Source of the DNA: Macrostomum hystrix
Taxonomy: Eukaryota > Platyhelminthes > Macrostomidae
Assembly (NCBI GenBank): GCA_950097015.1
Contig: CATNEN010000038.1
Location: 18,610,001-18,674,000 of the forward strand
Direction of reading: 5' to 3'
DNA length: 64,000 nt
Positions 33,801 through 42,664 of the stretch are shown here, one piece after another (within the stretch, counting starts at the first letter, position 1; the number at the start of each line of letters is the position of its first letter). Under the pieces are notes generated by a model. The model saw only the letters and a program-made list of their open reading frames with translations. It was not told where the DNA came from and ran no database searches. Position numbers and translations under genes: made by a program.

Positions 33801-36800
33801 GAAACAATTAAAGTGCAGTGAAACGTACTGATTAACTAATTGGTGAGCAAGAGATTAAAGAGGAGAGTCAAAGGAAACGACGAGAAGGTTTTCTGGAGGA
33901 AGCATTTCCGACAGATGGAATGATTGATGAAATAAGTGATGGAATGAATGATGGAATAAGTGATGGAATGATTGAAATAAGTTATGGAATGATTGATGGA
34001 ATACGTGATGGAATGATTGATGGAATGAATTATGGAATAAGTGATGGAATTATTGATGGAATGATTAATGAAAAAAGTGATAGAATGATTGATAAATTAA
34101 GTGATGGAATTATTGATGGAATAAGTGATGGAATGATTGATAAATTAAGTGATGGAATTATTGATGGAATAAGTGATGGAATGAATGATGGAATGATTGA
34201 TGGAATGATTGGTGAAATAAGTGATGGAATGATTGATGGAATAAGTGATAGAATAATTGATGGAATTATTGATGAAATAAGTGATGGAATAATTGATGGA
34301 ATAATTGATGGAATAATTGATGGAATGATTGATGAAATAAGTGATGGAATGAATGATGGAATGAGTCATGGAATGATTGATGGAATAAGTGATCGACTGA
34401 ATGATGGAATGAATGATGGAATGATTGATGGAATGATTGATGGAATAAGTGATGGAATGATTGAGAATAGGGCTTCAACAACTCCTATTGCCATCGCTGC
34501 CCAGGTGCTGTGGGACGCCTACTTCAAAGAGTACGGCTCTGGAGTGTGCATGTACCGCACTCCTGAACTGCGTCGCCTAGTCTACGAAGGCCTACCCGAA
34601 CGACTCCGCGGTCGTCTATGGCTGATCCTGAGCGGGGCGGCTAATGAGCTGGCCGCTGGACCTGGCTACTACGGCCAGCTGGTGCAGGCCACCCTTGGCC
34701 GCAGCAGTTTTGTGACGGATGAGATTGAACGCGATCTGCACCGATCACTGCCCGAGCATCCGGCCTTCCAATCCGAGCTGGGCATTGACGCTCTGCGCCG
34801 GGTGCTTACAGCCTACGCATATCGTAATCCCAATATTGGCTATTGTCAGGTGTGAAATCCCATCCTATACTTTTGTCAGCCAAAATCCAATAAATCTGCT
34901 AGGCTAGAATCCCATTCATTGTCATTCTAAAATCCCATAATTATCCCACAATTGAGAATCCCATTCATTTTAATTCTGGAATCCCACAAGTATCCTAATT
35001 GAGAATGCCATTCATTTTCAGTCTAGAATCCCATAATTATTATACTTGAGAATCCCATTCGGTTTTTCTAGAATCTCTTAATTATCCCACTTGAGAATCT
35101 CATACATTTTTTTTCCAGACTACCATAAATATTACATTTGAGAATCTCACAATTATCCCATTTGAGAATCCCAATATTATCCCATTTAAGAATCCGAAAG
35201 TATCCTATGTTAGAATCCCATACATTTTTTATTCCAGACTACCATGAATATTACATTTGAGAATCTAACAATTATCCCACTTGATAATCCCAATATTATC
35301 CCATTTAAGAATCTAACAATTATCCCACTTGATAATCCCAATATTATCCCATTTAAGAATCCGAAAGTATCCTATGTTAGAATCCCATGCATTTTTCATG
35401 CAAAATCCCTAACTGCCAAGTTCGCCCATCCTCGCCCAGGCCATGAACATTGTGACCTCCGTGCTGCTGTTGTACTGCAACGAGGAGGAGGCCTTCTGGC
35501 TATTGTGCGCCATCTGCGAGCGCCTGCTGCCGGATTATTACAATTGTCGGGTTGTCGGCGCCCTGGTCGATCAGCAGGTGCTCTGCCAACTCCTTGGGGA
35601 TGCGTCGCCTAAGCTATTGAAGCACCTGAGCCAGCTCAATGTGGTCTCAATGATCTCGCTCAGCTGGTTTCTAACTATATTTCTTAGGTAAGTATTTTTC
35701 CTAACCTTATCCCGGGTCTTAATTTCAACTGGTAATCCTGTTTATAATCTGGGATATTAATCCCAGCCTGGGATCTTAATCCCAACCAGTAATAATTATT
35801 CCAATCTGGGATCTTAATCCCAACCTGGGATCTTAATCCCAACCTGGGATCTTAATCCCAACCTGGGATCTTAATCCCAACCAGTAATAACTATTCCAAT
35901 CTGGGATCTTAATCACAATCTGGGATCTTAATCACAACCTGGGATCTTAATCACAACCTGGGATCTTAATCACAACCTGGGATCTCAATCCCAACCTGGG
36001 ATCTTAATCCCAACCTGGGATCTTAATCCCAACCAGTAATAACTATTCCAATCTGGGATCTTAATCGCAACCCGGGATCTTAATCCCAACCAGTAATAGC
36101 TATTTTAATCTGGAATCTTAAAAACTAAAGCCTTGTCTAAATTGTAATTCAAATGTAGGTTTAGAATCCGTATAATAAATATTCTATTTCGTAATCCCAA
36201 ATTAGGATTGTAATTTTAAACAGGAATTCGATTTTAATCCTAAATCTGGATCTTGAAATAAAGCTGGGGTTTCAAAATGCAACTGCGATTTTAATCCTGA
36301 TCATAAGTTCCGAGTCTGAAAACGCAGTTTTTATAACACAAAATTAAGATACTAATCACAAAGTTAAGTCGAATCCCAAACTTTATCCCAACCCCAGATT
36401 CATTAATCAACTGTTTTGTTCCTCAGAATTCAATTCCTATTGAAAGAAATGGCCATTTAATTCCCACTTCTCAATTCAGCGTCATCCCGTTCACAAGCGC
36501 CGTGAATATCTTGGACTGCTTCTTCTTCGAAGGCGCCCGAGTGATCTTCCAGATCACCCTGGAACTGCTGACCAAAGCTGAGCGGCAGCTCCTAGCAGCC
36601 AGGGAGGACTCAGACGCTATGCTCACACTCACCGGCCTGTTGAAGAGATTGGACACTCCCGAGGCTGTGCGCCGGCTGGTCTCAGAGGCCACTAACCGGC
36701 TGAGTCATGTTTCTAATGTGAAAATCGATCAGCTGCGAATGAGGCACCGATTGCAGGTAATTCCGAATGGTGCTTAACCTCAGCCTGCTTTTAGTCTTTG

Positions 36801-39090
36801 TTCTCAACCTGGGTCAGTGTTATTGGTCTTTGTTCTCAACCTGGGTCAGTGTTATTGATCTTTGTTATCAACCTGGGTCAGTGTTTTTGGTATTTGTTCT
36901 CTACCTGGGTCAGTTTTTTTGTCTTTGTTCTCAACCTGGGTCAGTGTTATTGGTCATTGCTTTAAACCTGGGTCAGTGTTTTTTAGTTTTTGTTCCCCAA
37001 CTGGGCCAGTGTTTTTGGTCTTTGTTCTCAACCTGGGTCAGTTTTTTTATCTTTGTTCTCAACCTGGGTCAGTGTTTGGTCATTGCTCTCAACCTGAGTG
37101 TGTTGATAACCATTGCCGGATTTGTGTTGAGTTTTCAATCATAACTCACCCAAAGGTTGTCCAAGGCCTCGAAGAGAACGTGATGAAAAACTGCGTGAGA
37201 GCTGTCATCTCCACGGACCTCCGGCCGGCCTGTCAGCTTGGTCGCGAATGTCTCGAAGGCCTCTTCTGGCTATTCAAAGAGGAAAGCGTCCACAGCGCGT
37301 TCTGGCGCGCCCGTCAAGAAGCCGACCACGTTGACGCCGGCAGGCATGACCCAACCAGGCCCTACTATGACCAGACTAGACTCAACTATGAGCAGTTTGA
37401 TCGCCTGATGTCGGCCGTATCGCCGTGGGGTCGCAGCATCGGGCAGCTGAATTTGCGCCTTTTCAAACTGGTGGATCTGGATGGCGACAATCAGGTGGGA
37501 GATTTCTTCTCATTTGCTTGTTTTTTTACGATCAAATACTCATCGAATGCATTTCGTTCCGTAATTTTGGGACTCTAGATTTTGAAATTTATGACGCATA
37601 TTTTATTTATAAGTGTGGATAACTAATGATGAGATTTTGAGATTGTTGGATTGAGGTTTTGAGATCTAGGGATGAGATTTGAAGACCTAAAAGTTTATAT
37701 TTCGGGACATTTTTATTTTGCAGAAATTTTTATAAATAGGCGAGATCTAGCGATTCATGAATGATAATTTAATATCACTTCTAGTACGGAAATAATTTAT
37801 TTCGTCAATGTTTAAGCCAGCCAGCGACAGTCTACTTATCCTTTTAATTGTCTTTGCAACGCAGATAAATTTCCTGCAGTTCGCCTGGTGTCTCGGCATT
37901 ATTTGCGGTCGCGATGTGACGCTTAAATTTAAACTGCTCTACATTCTGCACCTGGACAATCCTTCGATGCTGCCGCAGTCGGCGTCAGCGCAGATGCCGA
38001 GGCGACGAAGCTCCACCACAGAGGCCGCCACCACTGATAACGCCTCGGTGGACACGCTGCAATTGTCTGAGGACAGTGGCGAAATCGCGCAGGCGTTGGA
38101 AGCCACCGAGGAGGCCATTGAAAGTTTGGCCATAGACGATGGCTTCGACAGCATCGCCGGCGCCTCGTCGTTGGCCGGCACTTCGGCTTCGTCTAGAAGT
38201 GCAGTCCCGAGTTCGATTTCGTGCCAGTTACTAAGTGGTGGCGCTAGCAGCAGCAGCGGCGGCGGCGGCGGCAACAACATTTTTCGACGCAGTTTCGGTC
38301 GCCTAGATGAATTAGAATCTTTGCGACCCGCTTCAATATCTAGGCAGCGATTCATTGAATTGTGGAAGGCTATTCACCAGCTAATTGAATCGGCGCCAAA
38401 TGAGCAGCAACTACTGAACAGTGTGGCTCAGGTCAGTTGACTACTTGACATTGGCTTTCAGTGATGGAGGCGAAATCGTTGGGATAAATTTTGGGATTTC
38501 AAGGGCTAAAGTATACAATAAACTATACTCCACTGGAATTGTATGATATTGGGTGTGTATTGCCCGTAGACAGTTGTAGCGTGAAAAGAAGATTTAGTCT
38601 GAGCGTGCAGCGTTGTATCATTGGTGCACGCTTCAGTTGTCCATGGCCCACAATCTAAGGGTAGTTTAGCAAGACAGATGTAGCATGTCGTGGTCATACA
38701 CATTGACAGTGTTTGGTATAAAAACGGGCGGCAAAATGGCTTGATAGGCTGTAATTACCGAAGTTAAAAAATTGCTTTCTAATCTACTGTAAGTAGCAAC
38801 AAAAGAACATTTTCTATTTATTTCATTTCTAGGCCGGAACGCATCTCACTCAGTTAGGCGAAGCTGCCGCATTAGGTGCGCCGCTGCCTGGCAACAATCA
38901 ATGCGACTCCAGCAACAATGCCGATGCGTCCGACCCCGGCGATAATTGGTCTGTGACGTTCGACCAGTTTCTTGCTTGTTTTTTAAATCAAAGCGAATTG
39001 GCTGACTGGCTGGGAGCGGCGTGTGATCTGCTGCCACGCATCAAGGCCTATAGAGAGAATAGCTGGAGAGTGAGGAACTCAAGCAATTGA
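27858..39090 (+). CDS. TBC1D9: TBC1D9-like Rab GTPase-activating protein (16 exons)
   Basis: A TBC-domain protein that stimulates GTP hydrolysis by Rab GTPases on membranes. Exons: 27858-27904, 29475-29586, 29660-29711, 29906-30133, 30584-30670, 30820-30953, 31645-31710, 31801-31980, 32175-32576, 32923-33132, 34505-34849, 35440-35687, 36480-36756, 37156-37494, 37865-38431, 38833-39090. All phases agree, giving 1183 residues (human about 1266). Order of domains: GRAM 1 (about 165-240, [15 protein letters not shown]), GRAM 2 (about 335-450), TBC (about 525-720) with the Arg finger Arg586 in IERDLHR and Gln finger Gln621 in YCQ, and one EF-hand at 903-914 (DLDGDNQINFLQ). The small first exon ([16 protein letters not shown]) matches the family start. 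A Ser/Ala-rich linker lies at about 930-1060. The exon 9 donor (GTTGGT) is the weakest join. Confidence 0.93.
27905..29474. other. TBC1D9 intron 1
   Basis: A 1.57-kb intron, mostly AT-rich. The only recognisable content is the transposase remnant at 28208-28500; there is no minisatellite, which is unusual for a long intron in this window. Confidence 0.7.
28208..28500 (-). pseudogene. Merlin/ISXO2-type transposase remnant (C-terminal part)
   Basis: On the minus strand, codons at 28444-28418 read HTNTIEGSW, followed by [13 protein letters not shown] and, after a gap, NEYLWCL. This is the end of the DDE domain of IS1016/ISXO2-like (Merlin) transposases, where the Glu of HTNTIEG is the last catalytic residue. 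A TGA lies in frame at 28456-28454, three codons before the motif, and upstream catalytic Asp residues are not seen, so it is a dead fragment. No terminal repeats were identified. It sits in TBC1D9 intron 1 in antisense. Confidence 0.75.
30196..30467 (-). mobile_element. SINE family B, copy 1 (near full length)
   Basis: On the minus strand: tRNA-like head with A-box-like TAGCCTAGTGG and B-box GGTTCGATTCC, a central part (AAGACACTTAACACTGCATT, ACTTCAGTTCACCCAGCTGT, AATGGGTACCAGCAT), then the CAGTCCATGGACTGAACAGC stretch and a GC-rich 3' part. Lies in TBC1D9 intron 4, starting 62 bp after the donor. Best compared with the plus-strand copy at 59979-60290. Confidence 0.88.
31010..31262. repeat. 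17-bp minisatellite in TBC1D9 intron 6
   Basis: About 15 units of CCATAGACAGTTATCCC. Some units (CCCCATTGACAATTATC) are nearly the 18-bp Sat1 unit of the 10-22 kb block minus one base, suggesting common origin. Confidence 0.92.
32611..32885 (-). mobile_element. SINE family A, copy 2
   Basis: Reverse-strand copy of the family described at 51705-52062; AGCTCGATTCCCACGGCG marks the head and AGTGTCACCAAATGATGTGC the 3' end. It occupies most of the 346-bp TBC1D9 intron 9, from 35 bp after the donor to 38 bp before the acceptor. Confidence 0.87.
33170..33583. repeat. 12-bp minisatellite in TBC1D9 intron 10 (left part)
   Basis: Alternating 12-bp units GGAATGATTGAT and GGAATAAGTGAT, degenerate at the left end. 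The array is split by a solo LTR and continues at 33914. Confidence 0.93.
33584..33913. mobile_element. Solo LTR, 330 bp, with 5-bp target duplication
   Basis: The segment begins TGTCGCTTGGGAC and ends TTTCCGACA, so it has TG...CA ends and a 5-bp terminal inverted repeat (TGTCG/CGACA). It is flanked by GATGG on both sides (33579-33583 and 33914-33918). GATGG also belongs to the minisatellite, so the duplication is supportive, not decisive. A TATA-like GTATATAA lies inside. No internal retroelement genes remain. Size and 5-bp duplication fit a Gypsy- or Copia-type LTR left by recombination. Confidence 0.8.
33914..34470. repeat. 12-bp minisatellite in TBC1D9 intron 10 (right part)
   Basis: Continuation of the 12-bp array after the solo LTR, about 46 units, ending 35 bp before exon 11. 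Because 12 is a multiple of three the frame stays open, and it is in frame with exon 11 of TBC1D9. Confidence 0.93.
34858..35395. repeat. Degenerate tandem repeats in TBC1D9 intron 11
   Basis: Units built around GAGAATCCCATTCATTTT and AATTATCCCACTTGAG, of uneven length. A sub-block of about 145 bp containing CCAGACTACCAT is repeated near 35120 and 35235. The first unit resembles sequence right at the donor (GTGTGAAATCCCATCC). Confidence 0.85.
35740..36115. repeat. ~19-bp minisatellite in TBC1D9 intron 12
   Basis: Units AACCTGGGATCTTAATCCC with interspersed CAGTAATAACTATTCCAATC blocks. It begins about 50 bp after the donor and decays to the right. Confidence 0.92.
36770..37095. repeat. ~32-bp minisatellite in TBC1D9 intron 13
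   Basis: About ten units of CTCAACCTGGGTCAGTGTT followed by a T-rich spacer ATTGGTCTTTGTT. Starts about 15 bp after the donor. Confidence 0.92.
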
Positions 39091-39227
39091 CTGCTTTGGA
39101 GAACTGCTGCCTAAAGATTTAAAACTTCTTTGACCTAGTATTCATGGCAAATATTTTTTCTTGCTTTCGAGCGATCTTTCAGTCAGTTTTTTTATCAACT
39201 TTTGGATATGTGATTATTCTATGGTCA

Positions 39228-39428
39228 GCCACCCCACTCCCTTGCTTTGATTCGCTAGGCCGCCATCCCTCATCTTCACACTGATTTGTTAGACACCCGC
39301 ACCCACTCCTTCACTCTGATTCGTTGGGCACCCACCCCACTAATTCACTCTGGTTCGTTAAGAACCCACCCCACTCCTTCACTCTGGTTCGTTGGACACC
39401 CACCCCACTCCGTTACTCTGATTCGTTG
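39228..39428. repeat. ~37-bp tandem repeat downstream of TBC1D9
   Basis: About five units of CACCCCACTCCTTCACTCTG plus ATTCGTTGGGCACC. The CACCCCACTC part is reminiscent of the CTACCCCAC repeats in LRRC43 introns, read in the same orientation. Confidence 0.85.
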
Positions 39429-40129
39429 TGTAAATGACTATCGCATCATAGTTGTCAGATAAGAAAAACTTCTGTGCTAATACGAAGACTGTTCAGTACA
39501 TTTCGTTGTGCATGGTTTTTTTCAGACTCCTTTATTTTTTGCATAAGACACAATATAGTGTATTTTCTTATTACTTTTGTCATTATTTATATTTTTTACT
39601 ACTAGTAGTAGTAGTATTATGAACAGCGCCTATTTTTTCAGTATTTGATTCTCATTACTAGATTCAAAGCATGTAATAGAAAACATGTAATAGTTTTATG
39701 CAATCTGATGTGCATTATGGTTATTTGAAGCTCTGTTTGTTTAACTATTAAAAGCAAGCGTGTGTGTTTTAGTATATATTTTCCATGAAAAGCATTGTGC
39801 CAAGTTAATCCATGTAATTATCTTTCTTTCTGTTTGTGTTTTTCTATGCTTGGATTTAATAGTGGAATTCCTATTCTAAATTTCGATGGAAACCGGAATA
39901 ATTTTGTTAATAAGCTTTCAACGCACAACGGCGCCAAATCAAATTACGAGCGTATTGTCACTTTCTCTGCTTTTTTTCAGTCGCGTTACGATTCGATAAG
40001 AGAAGTCTATTTTTACTTTGTCTTCAATGCATTATGATATCTCTGTTCTATTACATGTATTCGACTCAGAGTAACTCTTCACTTATCTCAGTTTATTCTA
40101 TAATCCAATTTCCCAAATAAACCCATATT

Positions 40130-40650
40130 TCTAATGATTCCAGAAGGCCACTAACCACAGATTCCCGGATTTCCTATAATCCTGGATTTCCAATAATCCC
40201 GGATTTCCAATAATCCTAGATTTATAATAATCTCGGATTTAAAATACTCCCGGATTTCAAATAATCTCGGATTCCTAAAAATCTCGGGTTTCCAAAAATC
40301 CTGGATTTGTAATTATCCCAGATTTCAAATAATCCCGGATTTCAAATAATCCCGGATTTCAAATAATCCCGGATTTCAAATAATCCCGGATTTCAAATAA
40401 TCTCGGATTCCTAAAAATCGCGGGTTTCCAAGAATCCTGGATTTGTAATTATCCCAGATTTCAAATAATCCCGGATTTCAAATAATCCCGGATTTCAAAT
40501 AATCTCGGATTTAAAATAATCCTAGATTTCTAATAATCCCGGATTTCCAATAGTCCTGGATTTCCAATAGTCCTGGATTTCTAATAATACCGAAATTTCA
40601 ATAATCCCGTCTTCCCAATAATCCAAGATTTTCAATTATCCCATATTTCA
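40130..40650. repeat. 17-bp minisatellite
   Basis: About 30 units of TAATCCCGGATTTCAAA, most regular at 40310-40500, degenerate on both sides. Confidence 0.93.
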
Positions 40651-40734
40651 TCAAAGTTATACTATAACTTTGATTACTTCCGAATTGATTACTACAGTTC
40701 CAATTACAATCTATAATAAGTTGTTATTGGATAC

Positions 40735-41580
40735 CGTGCGCGCTGCACACGCACACACATACTTGCCCCTTCCCAGCTATCTGCATTGTGATGATGGGGC
40801 TCGAGGGCTCAATCCCCAGGGGCGCCCCACGGACCCGGGCTCGCGTACTGACCCTGGCTACGGTCGTCCCCACCGACCCGCGTACGACACAGAGTCGGTT
40901 GGGCTAGGCAGATCGAGCATACGACGCACGACGGCCTCCAGCGAGCGTACGACGCACACTGGTTGAGGTGGGGATCGGCGTACGACGCTCCACTTCCTCT
41001 AAGGTGCCTAAAGCTAGCCCGCAAAGGACAAACGCGGAGTCGAAGGCTTACCAACCAGAAGTTCGCACAGTCCCGCGGCGCAGGCAGGGCCGGATGACCG
41101 GAAGTCAAACCCGTATATTGTTAGTCAGTCGAGTAGTGGGACTCAGACAGGGCAGCGTTCCCGTAGAGGGGGGCCAGGCAGTCGTGATTTTAGGTGTCGC
41201 ACGTAGTTGTCTTGAGGGGGGCCGGCGGTGGCAGAGGCCGGGGTCCAGCGCTCCACAATAAATAGCACCGCGGCGGGGGGGAGCCCGGGGCTAAAGCCCC
41301 ACCCCCGAGGGGCCAGGGCAGACCCAAGACCCCCAAAAAACACGGCCCGCCAATCAGCGCAGCGCACGGCATAAATAACTAGGGGGGAGGGAGGGTACAT
41401 CAACCGGTGTAAGCCGGCCGAGTGAACAACAACAGGGGGAGAGGCGCAGGGTCGAAACGGCCCAGCCAATCAGCGCGGCGCAGGCCGAGATAAAGAATAA
41501 ACAACCAAGTGCGGGGGGTGCAGCGCACTCACACAAGGTGCACTGGGCACTTTCATTCAGCCCAGTCACCACAGCATCTT
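40735..41580. promoter_or_regulatory. GC-rich CpG-dense island with repeated CCAAT/TATA-like blocks
   Basis: The composition changes sharply from AT-rich on both sides. A GCGTACGACGCACAC-type motif repeats four times (about 40860-40990). Two blocks pair CCAATCAGCGC with a downstream A/T-rich element (GCATAAATAA near 41370, GATAAAGAATAAAC near 41490), and a third related block has CAATAAATAGC near 41255. It lies 1-2 kb upstream of the death-domain gene. It could be a CpG-island promoter or an unrecognised GC-rich mobile element; I cannot decide. Confidence 0.35.
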
Positions 41581-41892
41581 TCAATATTGAAACTATAGTT
41601 TTGCTTCTGTGCTGTTTATCTGTTCGGATAAGATTACTAAGCGTTAGAAACTACGTTCCGACTATTTTAATTTCCTAATTACAATGCGTCATTGTGTTGC
41701 TATTGTGATTGTGGTTGATTTATTCCCTTCAGCAATTCGTCTTGCTTTAAGCTTTGTTAAGTCATAAGACTTGTGTGTAGTAAGAAAAAATTGATGAAAC
41801 AATAGAAAGAAACTATAATTATCTGAGGTAGCCAGGTGTCAAGGATATACTGATGAAGAGAAATACGAAGATGTAAATAGGGATAGGTTCAG

Positions 41893-42517
41893 GGATCAGA
41901 GGAGGCAGACAGGTGTCAGTGGAGGCAGTCAGGTGTCAGTGGAGGCAGCTAGGTGTCAGAGAAGGCAGTCAGGTGTCAGGGGAGGCAGTCAGGTGTCAGG
42001 GGAGGCAGTCAGGTGTCAGAGGAGGCAGTCAGGTGTCAGGGGAGGCAGTCAGGTGTCAGGAGAGGCAGCTAGGTGTCAGAGGAGGCGGTCAGGTGTCAGG
42101 GGAGGCAGTCAGGTGTCAGAGGAGGCAGTCAGGTGTCAGGGGAGGCAGTCAGGTGTCAGAGGAGGCAGTCAGGTGTCAGGGGAGGCAGTCAGGTGTCAGG
42201 GGAGGCAGTCAGGTGTCAGGGGAGGCAGTCAGGTGTCAGGGGAGGCAGTCAGGTGTCAGGAGAGGCAGCTAGGTGTCAGAGGAGGCGGTCAGGTGTCAGG
42301 GGAGGCAGTCAGGTGTCAGGGGAGGCAGTCAGGTGTCAGAGGAGGCAGTCAGGTGTCAGGGGAGGCAGTCAGGTGTCAGGGGAGGCAGTCAGGTGTCAGA
42401 GGAGGCAGTCAGGTGTCAGAGGAGGCAGTCAGGTGTCAGGGGAGGCAGTCAGGTGTCAGAGGAGGCAGTCAGGTGTCAGGGGAGGCAGTCAGGTGTCAGG
42501 GGAGGCAGTCAGGTGTC
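41893..42517. repeat. 20-bp minisatellite upstream of the death-domain gene
   Basis: About 31 units of GGAGGCAGTCAGGTGTCAGG, very homogeneous. The reverse complement of this unit forms a second array inside the gene at 43560-43945. All three plus frames are largely open, giving spurious peptides. Confidence 0.96.
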
Positions 42518-42664
42518 TAGGCTATACTGATAAAAGAAGGAATCGAACCTGTTAAGCGAGTTCTTTTTTATTTTCAAATACGGGAGCAAAGCTATAACAG
42601 ATTCACTTTTCCGCAAAATCAATAACGCCATTCTTGCAGCCGCAGAACAATAAATAAACAAGTC

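Larger units (their letters stand above)
39091..42664. other. Intergenic region between TBC1D9 and the death-domain gene
   Basis: 3.6 kb without a recognisable gene. It contains three tandem arrays (39228-39428, 40130-40650, 41893-42517) and a GC-rich, CpG-dense island (40735-41580); 39430-40130 is AT-rich and shows nothing. Confidence 0.65.

Noticed and set aside
40809-41584. Several 60-108-codon frames in the GC-rich island
   Set aside because: High GC lowers stop frequency in all frames; frames overlap on both strands and show no recognisable domain.
41913-42555. Overlapping frames with GSQVSGEAVRCQ repeats, and the minus-strand counterparts at 43548-44057
   Set aside because: Translations of the 20-bp minisatellite arrays.
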